A stretch of 64,000 bases of DNA. Origin: Pyrenophora tritici-repentis (taxonomy: Eukaryota; Ascomycota; Dothideomycetes; Pleosporales; Pleosporaceae). Under the pieces are notes generated by a model. The model saw only the letters and a list, made by a program, of their open reading frames with translations. It did no database searches and was not told the origin of the DNA. The position numbers were made by a program, and so were the translations under genes. Shown here in pieces: positions 11,035-22,824 of this stretch (positions are counted from its first letter, which is position 1; every line of letters starts with the position of its first letter). The DNA is taken from NCBI RefSeq assembly GCF_003171515.1, contig NC_089394.1, forward strand, positions 2,728,001-2,792,000. Reading direction: 5' to 3'.

Positions 11035-13329
11035 TTAGATGAACGGATTCTGCTGTTGCTTTTCTTGCGGATATGGCGACTGAGCGTATTGATTCGAGAA
11101 TGGACCGGCGCGGTCATCGGCCGGGGAGGGATCAGCGAGTTGACCATGACTACTCACACGTAGGTGTCCGGGTCTTGCGGACTCCGTCACCGCGCGTGCA
11201 CCAACTTGGCCGACCTTCTCTGTCGCTGGTTGGATACTGTCGTTGTGTTCAAAGGTAGAGAAGGGCCGGGGCGCAAGCGTATATGGCGCTGCTTTGTTGA
11301 CGTTGTAGTCGTTGGGCACATATTGTGGCGGTGCAGTAGTAGGATAGTCGGCACTGGGTTTGGGCTCATGGTCATGGGAAGGGTCAACAATGTATGGGTT
11401 GCGTCCAAGTTCTGGATCGTCGCGACGGAAGAGATGAATCGAAGCGTACACGAGGCCGCCGATGGCAATGAATAGCCATACGACGACCAGGGCCGTGGAA
11501 ATGAGCGCTTCGTTTTGAATACCGCTCATCAACTTGTCAATAACACGGTCGACAGCTTCGGTGATCTCGTCCTTTGCTTTGCCGTTCGGGTTCGCAAGCA
11601 GTTCGCTGGCTGAGTCTGAGTCGCCTGTCTCGGCGAGGGCACCGAGAGAGAAAGTGTCGTTCGCAACGCCGGGAAACTGGACGTGCGCATTCTCTGATAC
11701 CCAAGTGAGACCTTTTTGAAAGCTGGCGATCTTCAGTCCAATCAAGCAGTTGAGCACTTCCTTGATCGGATCGTATAGTACAGTGCCACCGAACGTGTCG
11801 TTTAGCGTGGTGCTCATCTGATCAACGAATGAATTGAGAGTATCGTTGACTGCGGTCGTGCTTGTGTTCACCCAGCCAAAGATATCTTCGTTGATCTTGT
11901 TGTCCAGTTCACCGATGGCGCCATTAACACCATTCGACCATGACATGGACGCATTGTTGAGCGAGGAAACGACTTTTCCGGCAAAGTCAGCGACTTGATC
12001 CGTGAGTTCCGGGGTCTTGTCTTCGATGGCCTTCAACAAGAGATATTGACAGAAGCAGGAGAATAGACCGGCGACACCCAGGGAAATGAGGAACATCATA
12101 GGGATGGAAGTGGCATAAGCCCAGGCCCAGCGGATTACAGCTTGTCGTCGAGCTGAGCCGAAGCGCTTTCCGAACCACAGGCCGATGCCGGAAGAAGTCG
12201 GGCGGGACGCAAGATATACGACGTCCATGCCCTCGTGGCCCTCTTGAAAGAGAGCAGCGCGTTCTTGCATCTTCCGGTAGCGGCGGGTTTCCATCCAAGC
12301 CATGGGGACGCAAACAAGGATAGCTGCAGCGATGAGGACACCGAGAGCAATCTTCCGTGCGTTATAGGCCAACTCGATGAGATCATCGAAGAACCCATTG
12401 ATAGAGTTGCCGTCGGAACAGAAGGTTAGTGCCTCCTTCTGTGGCACTGGAAGGACTGATCGGTTGAACTCAAAGGTGTCCATGCCCTTGATCAACTTTT
12501 TGACCTCCTCAAACGGCAGGCGGATGATGTTATCCGTAAAGTTCTGCACATCTTTGAAGGTGGGGATTGACTGGTTGAGCTTCTGAAGACCCTCTGTCAT
12601 CTCAGGAGGCATCTCCAGCGACTTCAGCTTCTTGATCTGGTCGTCCAGATTGATTTCTGGCTTCTTGAATCCCGGAATGTTGAAGTTGAGTTTACCCATA
12701 ATGGAGTTGATACCGTCCGAGACGGATTTGACGGCGTCGCCCATGTCATCAGTGACGGAGTTGATAGTCTCGTTGAGTTGTTTGTTGATTGCGTCGCCGA
12801 TCTCTACAGCAGCATGAAGACTGCCACTGACGGCAAGGGTGATGAGGCAAAGGTAGGTACTTGTCATCATGTGAATGACGAACAGAATAATTTCCTCGAC
12901 ACCCGTGACACTCATTTCGAGCATCTTCATGAGGCCGCTGATGGCCTTTTCGACGCTGGAGGCAGTCATTTCGTTGAGACCCTTGGACATGTAGTGGGGC
13001 ATTGAGGCCATGGAGCTGCCGATATTCTCGACTTGGTTGCAAGCACTAAGGGCTTCCCGGCGGGCGGAAACGAGACTTGAGTCAGTGCTTGCGATGGCGA
13101 TTAAGAGTCGCACAAGGATGAGCAGTAGTAGAATGGTCCATCGATTGATCCATATCTGTGAGAGCCTAGCTCGAAGGCCGAGGTATGGTTTGAAGTTTGG
13201 TGTCTGGTTTATTGTAGGTCGTGGTGCATCTTGCGGTGGGTAGTAGTCTCGCATCTCATGACTATCGCCAGCGGACATAGATGGAGGCACAGGTGGGAAG
13301 GGTTGCTGTTGGTTCGCGGAGGAAGTCAT
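11035..13329 (-). CDS. PRM1: Plasma membrane fusion protein PRM1
   Basis: This is a 764-residue single-exon multipass membrane protein of the PRM1 family, which acts at cell contact sites during mating and hyphal (conidial anastomosis) fusion. At least five hydrophobic segments are visible: WTILLLLILVRLLIAI, EEIILFVIHMMTSTYLCLI, IALGVLIAAAILVCVP, IPMMFLISLGVAGLFSCF and ALISTALVVVWLFIAIGGL. Between the second and third is a coiled, N-glycosylation-rich ectodomain with repeated NxT/S sites (QLNETINS, KLNQSIP, NFTDN). A second Asn-rich loop (SLNNASMSW, WVNTSTTAVNDT) follows the fourth. The start at 13329 (MTSSANQQQ) is used because the longer frame begins at TTG. The C-terminal cytosolic tail is Pro/Ser-rich. 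Confidence 0.87.
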   Translation of the reverse strand: MTSSANQQQPFPPVPPSMSAGDSHEMRDYYPPQDAPRPTINQTPNFKPYLGLRARLSQIWINRWTILLLLILVRLLIAIASTDSSLVSARREALSACNQVENIGSSMASMPHYMSKGLNEMTASSVEKAISGLMKMLEMSVTGVEEIILFVIHMMTSTYLCLITLAVSGSLHAAVEIGDAINKQLNETINSVTDDMGDAVKSVSDGINSIMGKLNFNIPGFKKPEINLDDQIKKLKSLEMPPEMTEGLQKLNQSIPTFKDVQNFTDNIIRLPFEEVKKLIKGMDTFEFNRSVLPVPQKEALTFCSDGNSINGFFDDLIELAYNARKIALGVLIAAAILVCVPMAWMETRRYRKMQERAALFQEGHEGMDVVYLASRPTSSGIGLWFGKRFGSARRQAVIRWAWAYATSIPMMFLISLGVAGLFSCFCQYLLLKAIEDKTPELTDQVADFAGKVVSSLNNASMSWSNGVNGAIGELDNKINEDIFGWVNTSTTAVNDTLNSFVDQMSTTLNDTFGGTVLYDPIKEVLNCLIGLKIASFQKGLTWVSENAHVQFPGVANDTFSLGALAETGDSDSASELLANPNGKAKDEITEAVDRVIDKLMSGIQNEALISTALVVVWLFIAIGGLVYASIHLFRRDDPELGRNPYIVDPSHDHEPKPSADYPTTAPPQYVPNDYNVNKAAPYTLAPRPFSTFEHNDSIQPATEKVGQVGARAVTESARPGHLRVSSHGQLADPSPADDRAGPFSNQYAQSPYPQEKQQQNPFI

Positions 13330-16300
13330 CGCAACGTTGGATGACTGCGAAACGTGGTCTGGTCGACGATTAGAGACGGAAGAGGTCCAGGCGTCCAAGA
13401 AAAAGAGTAGCAGATGTGATGTTGCGTTGAAAATAAGTGTAGTCGCAAGAGTAGGCCAGCTAGACAAGGAATATCTGCCAGAGATGGTTGTGGCGTGGGA
13501 GAAGAATTAGGCAGAAGTGTTGAAATGGAATACAATAGACAACAATGAAACAACCGAACGCTCCGTACAATGCAATAAAGGAAACAGTAGGTGAATCGTC
13601 AGGTGAAGGAGAGAAGGTGGAGAGAAGCGCTGTGAATAACTACTTCACAATGACTAGAATGAATGGGCTGCACGTACCGCGAGGAAGCGAGGACTAGTTG
13701 CAGGCCCCCCAACGGGTACCAATAGTACCTCAAGGAGAGGCCTGCACGACCTGATAGTTTCAACAGTGCATACAAGATGGCGAGGCTCAAGTTAGAACAG
13801 GCGATTCTGGGTGTGGTGGAGGCCCGAATAGGCGCCCGCAGAAGTGGAGCAAGCCACTCCCGACCAGTCGTTTGCTTGTCAGCTGGCCGGGCTGGCGAAG
13901 TCCCCAGACAAGACACTAGGACAAAATGAATTGCCAGCGTCTGTTATTCCGGGCGGCTTCACCTCGAGTGGTTGTCGCAAGTTGTCTGAGCGGGTGTCCT
14001 TTGTTGCACGGGCTTGCGCTCATCGGCATGCAACCATGCGCAGAGACAGCTGGCAGGCAGATCTGGCGACCTGCACAACCTCGTCACGTCTGCGGCCGTT
14101 GCAGGAAGGGAATAATGTCGAGCGCAAGGGAACACGACCTCTGGACGTCGGTCGCTGGCAGAGGAGGTGCTCAAGGCGCTGGAGATGGGCGAGGCCCGCG
14201 GTTTTGTACTGCGCCGCTGTCATGCCCTGTTTTCTGTGCCGACGTCATCCTGCAACACGCCTCCAGTCGTCTTCTAACACGACAACATGCGAACTCGCAG
14301 TCGTGAAAATTCCATCGCGCGGATAGTTCATCTCGAAATAGATCGCATATTAAAATCCGGCGCCGTGATGCTTGACTGTAGCGATACCTGCACAGAGTGT
14401 CCATGATCGCGAAGAGCGCCACGTCCCCGATCGGGTGGCTGCGGCGTAGCGCTGCCGTGGAGAAAGCGTGGCCCATGCTCGACCGCTCCTGTCCAATCAA
14501 GGGCTTAGCGGCTGTTGAGCCTCAGACAGCTGCTCGTTTTCGTCCCAACCTCATCTCCTTGCAAGTTTTTGTCCTCTGCTCGTCCTGTCGTGCTACATGT
14601 AATGCTGATCGCCTTTTTTCACGTCCTGATACCTCTGCCCACTATTCTTCTTATTTGCGCAGTCTTTGGACCATGTGCACACATCGCTGGATTGTTTATC
14701 CAAGATACAGTGAAGACGCAGCACTGACACCGGCCACTGCTCCCTTGGTGCGGCATACCAACACTCTTCAAGCTGCCCCAACTCTTTATGTCATCTCTCT
14801 CATAATGCAAAACAGGCCATGTCCCATCATATTGTAGAACTCTCGGGATAGGTATCGCTCTCTTTGCTGCAAATCCCACCTGGCCCGTAAAACTGTTCGA
14901 CTATCATCACGACCCCTTAAACATCTGGAGTATGGGATTTCAGTGTTGAAAAAAGCTGATTGCGCGACCGCTTTATAATTATACAGAAATGATATTGATG
15001 CTTAGTAGCAGGTTTTCACAACGCAGTGTTGTGACATCAGTACAAGAAAGCAGTCAAGTGTTATGCGCACACCTTATACTTTGTAAGTGACAGTTTACGT
15101 GCGACCGCTTCATAGACACGATACGATGACTGTCTGTGCGGACGAGAGTCGCAATCCGAACATAGAATGGGTACCACTTCCTATCATGCTAGACGTACTT
15201 TCTGTTTCCTGGGTGCGTCTTTCCTTCCGGTTGAGCTTGTAGGTATACTCTCAATCTTGGTCGTCATCCTTTTCCTTTTCACATCTTCTCCCTCGCAGTC
15301 TATCATCATCAACTCATCAGTCCCTTTCTGTCCCTTTCCAATTTCCATCCACCCATCATCCGCTTGATAGTGCTGGTCGCTACCTATCATCCTTTCATTT
15401 TTCACTCAGTCCTTGCCCACATGCGAGGAATGGTGCAGTGAGGAGTACTCTGTAAAATCCCTGAAATCAACATTTCTGGCCCGTTCTGCCCGATCCCGGG
15501 CGCCGTCGATGTTGGTCGCCCGTGCAGGCCGTGCTTTGTGACGATGGCTTCACAACACCCCGCCAACCAATTCTTTCACCCACAACACCCTTTCCCGTCC
15601 GCCCGCCCATACGCTTAACCTCTTTCGACAACCGCTTGCGGGACCTCTGGAGCGACTACTGACTTCACTTGGTGCAGCTTCTAATTCTCTACCGTGTAGA
15701 TCTCTTCGCTTCGCATTAACCACGCACGTTACAGCTCGCGCATCAAAAACTTTCCCTTGATAACGCAGTCGTTTCGTAGAAAGGCGATTAATTGGGAATA
15801 CCTTGCACTGTCAGTATTCACCGCCTACGCGACATCGTACCGCCCTGAACTCGCGCCCACGCACCGCTGGATACACCGCTCAACGAGCAGGTGAGCACAC
15901 ATTCGACCCTTGTGACCGATATCGCAGACTGACTTTAGCAGTATAATATCCAGACCTCAGTAGACTGTAGGCTTCTCTCTCCCTCTTCTACCGTCATCAG
16001 GCAGACTTTGTGGCAACCATTGTTCATACTAGGCAGCGCATAGCCTCACCATAGGTTATACTTCCGCAGCAGGAACTTTACAATTGAGCTCTGCTCGCTC
16101 ACCTGAGCAGCCCGGTAGTAGGACTTATTGTAAGTATAAGAGCATTAGCTTTCGAGATCGTGGCGTATTCTTACTTTGACGCAGGTCAATTCCTTAAAGC
16201 ACACGCTCGACTGTAAACATCGTAGCACTTCTGTGTGACCTCTAGCAATCTCCAAACCCCGCATCTGCAGGGTATCGACTTACAGGTATGTGAGCGAACT

Positions 16301-16707
16301 TGCGTTTCTCGTCCACTCGGAGCTCGTCCATATGCTCCGAGGCGGTGACTACTCATGTCGTCTACCATTGGTGCCTTGAAGACTTCGGGACCGCCCGCAG
16401 TCTTCACAGGTTAGAGACGCATATCATAGTTACGGTGTGGGCGGTGACGCATTTACTATGGTTCCAGCGCACATATTGAATCATTGCTAATTTTCCAGTG
16501 TCCATCGCAACTCAGACCCACCTCTTTGACACTCACCGACATCGGTTCCTGGCTGTATCAAATCTCCTCTACGCCCACTCAGGTGCATTTACCCTCACAA
16601 AAGTACCTAAGCACTCTAGCCAAACCTTTGGTCTACAAATTACAGATCCCGTTTCCTCACCCAGGTGTCTCAGTTTCCTTTCTTCAACACCAATCGGTCA
16701 TCAAACA
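13330..16707. other. Long spacer with the leader of the downstream gene
   Basis: This 3.4-kb stretch has no recognisable protein-coding gene. The right part (about 15.2-16.7 kb) is pyrimidine-rich and includes plausible splice donors such as GCAG/GTGAGC near 15890 and several short upstream ORFs. That fits a long, perhaps spliced 5' leader for the gene at 16708. The left part would include the PRM1 promoter. Confidence 0.4.
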
Positions 16708-17739
16708 ATGTCTCCTTCTATGGGAAACTATCTGCAAGCTGTGCTGGGTAGCGGATGTCCTGTCGTCAATAGTAATGACTTGCCAAATGTCAAGCAAACC
16801 CAGGGCACTCCTCCGGCTTCCATCAGCAGCAGGGACGATACTTTCCACGACCATGGGAGCACCGATGCCGACTCAAATGGTAATGGGACTGCGACCCTTA
16901 GCAGTCCTATGAGCCCAGACGCCCTTAACCTCAGTGGTCTGACGATGGCCGATAAGAGCCCTCCTGCACGGAAGAACGAGGAGCGCTACAGTCAGCCCGC
17001 TCAACGTGGCTCGAAGTACAACAACACAAACGTCTATGTACCTCCTGGCCGTGACTTCCGAGGCAACCATCGTGCACAGGCCTCATACGGCAGGGGAGGC
17101 CCTGGCGGTTTTCGCAACTCTCGCGCCTGGATGTCACCCGACGCTCAGGTCCAGCAGGAGTTCCTGATTGTCCGTAACTCGATGCGCCGCTTGTTCAAGA
17201 ATTCGGATGTTGCCAAGTGGAAGCTTAGCGACTATGTTGCTCATAAAGAGGCGGTTGTTGCATCAAAGGCCAACCAACTGGCGCGCCAGGTAGAGTCAAA
17301 GGAAAAGGCTCTCTACGTATCTGGAGACATCCACCCCGAGGTCCAGGAATTTCTCTACAAGTGCGGGCTGCATGGCAACTTCGAAGAGGTGGGCAACTAC
17401 GGTCGCGCCCTTGGAATGCAAACCATCTGGTGCAACGACTGGCTGAACGGAAAAGACGAGGTATCGCCCTGGCCGTCGCTGGCTGAGATGAAATGGGAGG
17501 GCGACGACCGCGCTAAGACTGGCGTCGGTCGCTTTCTACCTCTTCCCCGCGAAGAAGGTCCTCCAGGACTTATCTGGAATCAGTTGCCCGTGGTTGAACA
17601 GTATCCCATGGATCAGGTCTGTAAGATCCCCACTATGGAGGACGTCTACCTCCCCGTCGACTGGGACATCGAGGCGGATCACGAGTATCTCTGGAGCAAG
17701 GATCTGGAAAAGGCCATGGACGACTTTTTGGAGACTTAA
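16708..17739 (+). CDS. Conserved fungal protein of unknown function, RG-rich segment
   Basis: The ATG at 16708 (context AACAATGTC) gives 343 residues. An open frame continues upstream to 16498 but starts there only with GTG, so the shorter form is preferred. The first 100 residues are Ser/Asn/Pro-rich and disordered. Then comes a short Arg/Gly segment (PPGRDFRGN, YGRGGPGGFRNSR) of the kind seen in RNA-binding proteins. The C-terminal 220 residues appear folded: a helical part (QQEFLIVRNSMRRLFKNSDVA) and a Trp/Pro-rich end (MQTIWCNDWLNG, SPWPSLAEMKWEGDD, LPREEGPPGLIWNQLP, EYLWSKDLEKAMDDFLE). I do not recognise a named domain. The long leader suggests post-transcriptional control, but that is inference. 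Confidence 0.65.
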   Translation: MSPSMGNYLQAVLGSGCPVVNSNDLPNVKQTQGTPPASISSRDDTFHDHGSTDADSNGNGTATLSSPMSPDALNLSGLTMADKSPPARKNEERYSQPAQRGSKYNNTNVYVPPGRDFRGNHRAQASYGRGGPGGFRNSRAWMSPDAQVQQEFLIVRNSMRRLFKNSDVAKWKLSDYVAHKEAVVASKANQLARQVESKEKALYVSGDIHPEVQEFLYKCGLHGNFEEVGNYGRALGMQTIWCNDWLNGKDEVSPWPSLAEMKWEGDDRAKTGVGRFLPLPREEGPPGLIWNQLPVVEQYPMDQVCKIPTMEDVYLPVDWDIEADHEYLWSKDLEKAMDDFLET

Positions 17740-19515
17740 CAAGATACCCATGCGGTCAGCCTTCCAGCACTCATATTTTATGGCTCTTCTTCACGGTCTG
17801 CAGACCAACTTTGTTTTCGGATTGACTCTCGGTTACGCATCGATTTGGCTCGCGCCCCACTACCAATGTGACTATTAGCTACTACAACTGTCACTGACCG
17901 CTCTCTGGCCAAGTCGATCGTCATCGCGTTAGAATTTGGGGAGTAATGCGTTGTATTTTCACATGTCACGCTCTTAGCGTTTCCACGATTTACAGTCGTC
18001 TTGTCATTCTGCACTTCGGCAGACACGATACGACAACCGACTATGCCTCAGCACTTCACAGCATCCGGCCTTCACGATTTTGATACCCCTGCTTGCAATT
18101 CGCAGCATTTCACAGTAAGGCAGCCTCATGGCGTCTGGTTGCACACCTTTGCTTCGTCGATTGACAGAGAAGTATTTGGAGAGTACATTTGATTCCTGTG
18201 CTTTGCCGGCGTTGCTTTTTCATTTTCCTATTGGGCGGTAGCAGCATGTTCTGTTTCTTGGTTCGACACAAGATACCTCTCCCACATTTTTTTACTGCTT
18301 CCCTTTGGGGCCTCGATACCCCTCGATACCCCAAGTCCGAGTTACTTCCGTATAGAAAAAAAAGATCAAATCCTTCTTCATTCTCAGATAATTCCCGTGA
18401 TGCTACAATGCAAACAGCTGTGCTTTCCAGCTATGTCTCCGCTTATCGGAAGCTGTCGGGCTGACTTTTAGGACTGCAGCCTGCTGCCACGATTCCTCCG
18501 CACACCGCTAGAAACATGATCGTGTCTCTCAGGCTGAAGACCCCGCTTTTCCTTTGTACGTCATCCGTCATCCGTGGAGCCAATGTGTTTGCGGATGTCT
18601 ATTACCAGTTGCAAACAACATCAATTGCGGTCAGTCTCCGTGGCTCAGAACAAAGATTCGACGCGGTACTCCCAATGCGGCTGTGGTGAGGGATGCTGGG
18701 GCCGCTTGCAAAACTGTAGGCTCGCGCCTTTACTTGGATCCCATGGTGTTTAGGTCCTGCTTGTACTCGTCTCTGGGTTGTACTTTAGGGGTCCTTGCGG
18801 CGAGATGTGTCCCCGGTTGGTACAGGTACAGGTTGCAATTTGGACTCCAAAGTCGCCAATTGATTCTTCCCAGTAGACCCTCCTCAAAAGATATCTCTTA
18901 TCTCCGTACCGTGCAAGTAACAGGCTCTCAAGTAGGACAAGTGAGCTTATGTGCCTGACGGCACTGTGATGATAACAACGGCTGTGGACAACGCCGCCGC
19001 CGCTGCTTTCGCTTTCGCTTTCGGATCAGCCATGTCGCCGTAGGTAGGTCTTCTCGATTGCTTTCAAAAATCATTCTTCCATATTGATTTTCGCTTTTTG
19101 ATAGTAACTAACCTTGGACAGAGAGATGGTAATGACAGCACGAAAAAGATGAAATCCTCGAACAAGCCAGCGGAGGAAATATTGCAAATTTCGAAATTGG
19201 AACAAAACAAGAGGAATATAGACAGACGCCCCATGGTTTTGTTCGCATCGTATTCCCAATCAAGATTACATCGTCGCGCCACAAGGAGTGTATTTCTCCT
19301 CATCGGGTGCCTTACCGCGAGGCCCCCATCATCCACTAACGCAAGGCGCTGACAATCACATTCCTTGACAACGCATCAGCCAGGTCATATGAGCCCTCAA
19401 ACCTCAGATTTCAGGGTTAACCTCCTTCCAGATATAGGTTATTTGTGCAGAGCTGCAACCTCAGGTACAGCATATCGTCATTCGAACTGGCATGCGTTAG
19501 GCGACCAATTTCCCA
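17740..19515. other. Intergenic, no gene seen
   Basis: The 3' ends of the flanking genes converge on this 1.8-kb region. Short direct repeats such as cctcgatacc (twice, near 18311-18331) and CTTTCG-type repeats near 19008-19022 are visible. No supported ORF or RNA gene was found. Confidence 0.4.
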
Positions 19516-20208
19516 CTACGGACCCTTATCTTCGACCAGATCTTTCGTCATGTGCAGAATCCTAATACTCTCCCCGTTAGGACAGCTAACTACATCCTCT
19601 CTGCCGCTCCTGGCATATCCACACTTTTCGTAAAGCGCCACCCCACTCAGCGTAGCACCCATCTCCAGTCTCGTAAACCCTGCCGTCTCGCCCTTTTTAC
19701 CCTCTTTGGCGCGCGCCTCGCAGTACCGCATCATCATGGTCCCCAGCCCGCGGCGCGCGAACGAGGGAGAAGTGAAGATGGCGCGGATGCTGGCACGGTC
19801 ACAGGCCGGGTTGCGCTTCTCTGGCATACGCAGGGGCGAGGGCGCAGAGTCGCCGCCGTACAGCGTTTTTCTAAATGACCATCCACCGCATGCACATATT
19901 GTCTCAGGCTGTGCGACTGGGTGGAGGATGAAGTATGTGCTTTTGCGGAAGTTTTCAGTTCAGGTGTTGCTTTGGTGGGGGGTGGTGGACGCCTTAACTT
20001 ACTGGTCATGGATTAACACGGAGTCGGGGCCGAAGAGATAGCCTATTGAGCCGTCGAGCTCGGCTTGTGTGTAGTACCCTTTTCCTAGTGCGCGCAACGA
20101 GTCTCCGATCATTTGTTGGAGGGAAGGTATGTCGGCTGGTGTTGCGATGCGGAACGTGTATTGTTGAGTTGTTTCTTGGGCTTTTGCGTCGGCTATTGGG
20201 TCGTGCAT
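19516..20208 (-). CDS. GNAT-family N-acetyltransferase
   Basis: Two exons, 20208-20004/20003 and 19939-19516, are joined across a GTAAGT...AAAAG intron (19940-20002) to give about 209 residues. The fold order fits GNAT enzymes: FRIATPADIPSLQQMI (beta1-alpha1), TYFILHPVAQPETICACGGW (beta2-beta3), then motif A RAIFTSPSFARRGLGTMMM with the acetyl-CoA pyrophosphate loop R-R-G-L-G. The C-terminal GVALYEKCGYARSGRE matches the usual YEKxGF motif. Members transfer acetyl from acetyl-CoA to small amines or protein N-termini; the substrate cannot be told from sequence. There is no targeting signal, so a cytosolic location is likely. The start ATG at 20208 is the first in frame. Confidence 0.8.
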
Positions 20209-22684
20209 TGTGTGAGAAGGGGTGGAAATTGAATTGACAGTGAGGTTTCAAGGTGTATGTTGATCAAGGATACTCTGTAGTTGCAATGGTGGAATCTTTG
20301 GAAACTTGGATGTTCTACAACTAGACCGATATCGCGGTGTTCTTTCCGGACCTACCTATGTAGGCATGGGTCGCTATCGGCTATCGTAACAACTCAGCTT
20401 ACCCGTCGGAAACCACATCAAACTCCAACTTGGCCATCAATATGAGACAGTGGCATCACAAGCGCTTGCGATTGTAGGGATACCTAGAGATACTTTCGCA
20501 GGTGCTGCGCCAAGTCGGAACTTGACAGGCTATGACGTCATCGGGACTGCCCGTCTTTCTACGCTGCATACTTCTCCAGAGCCACCAGTTCCGATCATCT
20601 ATCTAGGCATACTGAGAACGCAGGTCGATTGTCACAATATTTCACAAAAATAATGACGACGCGCTCTCATTCTAACAAAGTCGACCAGACAAGGAGTACA
20701 AGCGAAAGAGACGGAGAAAGCTGTCTTATCAGGGATCTTCCCACTGCGAACCCAAGTTCTTGATATTGTCAACTTGATACATACCCGGGTTGAGAATGCG
20801 AGATCGAGTCAGTGAAAGAGTACCCTGTAGCAACATGAGTCGCCTACGCGTTATCAAAACGGTCGCGGCTTTTATGCAAATTGCGCGGCAGAACGGTGGG
20901 TCGATATGTTTTTTCTTTTTTTCTCAAATACGTCTGTGGGTTGAAGGCTATTTCAAATTGTACGTTGGGTGCGGAAATTTTGACAATGCGGGTGTAGAGT
21001 TGCCGGGTGACTGGTCACTGTTCGGTGGATGTCTTCCCGTTGAACACTTGGGGACCATGGAGCCCGGCGTCTGAATCGCTAAGTCTGGTACTCAAGCTTC
21101 GAGGTTACATATTGGCTAAATATCAGGTGGTACTTGGGCATTCTCTTGACTATTGGCTTGTTCGCTAACTACGAGCCCGTACCTACTGTATCGCTTTGGC
21201 TATCACAGCGCTGATACTACCTCAGATCTTCAAAGCTCTTATCGCAAATCGCAAATTGTTTCTGCTGAAGGCAATAACCTCGCTCGGAAGTCCGTTGACC
21301 CTCCATGCGAATCACTCACTGCTACTACAAAGTTACCTTCGCCAGCAACTCTACTCTAGGTATCCTGCTTGCTCATGAAGTATTTCCCACGTCCGTTGAA
21401 GAGGCGTACAGGTTCGAAAACGACATCTCCAAATGGACTTCGAGATTAGGGAGTCTCACGAGTCAACGTCCCTGCTACACCGGTAGACGTGCATGGTCAT
21501 TATCTCCACATCATTGCTCTACTTTTGGAATACTGCTTTTAACTACTAGTGATTTTTTGGTCCACAGCATTTGCTCAGACTTGTTCTGCATCGTATGAGT
21601 TTGCTTGTATGATAGACTTTCTAAAGTGCCGACGGAGACACCGACCAACATGTGTAGAAGAAAATGTCAGAGGTTTACCGCCGAACAACGATGAACCTGC
21701 ACCGTCGTGTTCGCCGTGTTTTGGCATGGTGTAGTACTTGCTTTTGGCGCCACGTTTGGAGCTGAAACGCTTTAGAACGTCAGGCGTCCGTAGCGCTAAC
21801 TAAGATAGCCAAACGGGAAATAGCGGGATGGACCCCCATCTTGTCGATCAGCCAAAAGAACGGCGTCCGTAATCGAAAGCGTGGCTAGTATGATCTCCAA
21901 AAATTTTAACAGTACTTTTTCGTTCGAGAAGAAGTTTGATCATCGACAATCCCAGTCCCAATGCCATGCGTTACGGACTCCGCAGCAACATCAATCTCTA
22001 TCAACTCGTCTGATCATTCCAAAACAGTCGCTCGCTTGTCTCCTCAACTTCTTACACTGACAGCTCTAAATTTGTCGCTGTAACCAATGATTTGCGGTAC
22101 TGTCGCAAACAAGCCGAGGCACGGCAAGGCTGTCGCGAGGTCACCGGGACCATCCTCGCCCAATGTTACTGACTTGTTGCAAGATCTACGGGGGTGTCAA
22201 AAAAGAAACATGCTCATGCATGGATACGATGGTAGCTCTCGGTAGTCGGAATGGGTCGAACGTCTGACTGGATACCACTATGAGGGTGTAAGGTGCCGAG
22301 GATCAACACCGGGCTTGTCCTATACCCACATGTACTCTTTTCGGAATCCATGATGCTCTTCATTGTCCTTGGCCGCGTTTGGAAGACGATGTGTGACCGG
22401 GGCATCACTCCCTGTGTTATTTCGACGTGCATTTGGCCAATCCAGGCTCTTTCTGTTCAACAGCATCCTCGGCTTCCAGCTCAGGTGGAGTCATTCTCAC
22501 GTTTTAGATGAGGCCATTGATGCCTTGGTGGAGCCTGAGCGACGCCCCTCCCGAGTTTCTCCATGTTAGTCATGGGCTTTTTCAACTTGGCGGCATCGCT
22601 GGTGGAGCAGTCTGGGAACATAAGAAGGAGGGGACGCAGCTTCAGTTGAAGACCATCAGGTACGGTTTTGATCTCTACAACCAA
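20209..22684. other. Intergenic, gene-poor
   Basis: About 2.5 kb lies between the divergent acetyltransferase and cutinase genes. Several short ORFs occur around 20.8-22.5 kb, but none carries a domain or a plausible exon structure. The right end would include the cutinase promoter. Confidence 0.4.
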
Positions 22685-22748
22685 CTTGGTTCCTACATTC
22701 GCTTCTATCTACTTCACTTGGTTCCTACATTCGCTTCTATCTACTTCA
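22685..22748. repeat. Perfect 32-bp tandem duplication upstream of the cutinase
   Basis: The unit beginning cttggttcctacattcgctt at 22685-22716 is repeated exactly at 22717-22748. It ends about 76 bp before the cutinase ATG, so it lies in the proximal promoter or 5' leader. Confidence 0.9.
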
Positions 22749-22824
22749 CTTCTTCGTAATATCCATCTCGACATCAATACCTATCACCAACATCTCTGCT
22801 AGCAGGCTTAGCACATCAACCACC

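Noticed and set aside
13329..13467. N-terminal extension of PRM1
   Set aside because: The extended frame starts at TTG and lacks an upstream ATG; the ATG at 13329 begins a sequence with normal family layout.
13844..14326. Overlapping open frames around 13.8-14.5 kb
   Set aside because: Several frames are open on both strands because of GC-rich composition; there are no domains, splice structure or start context.
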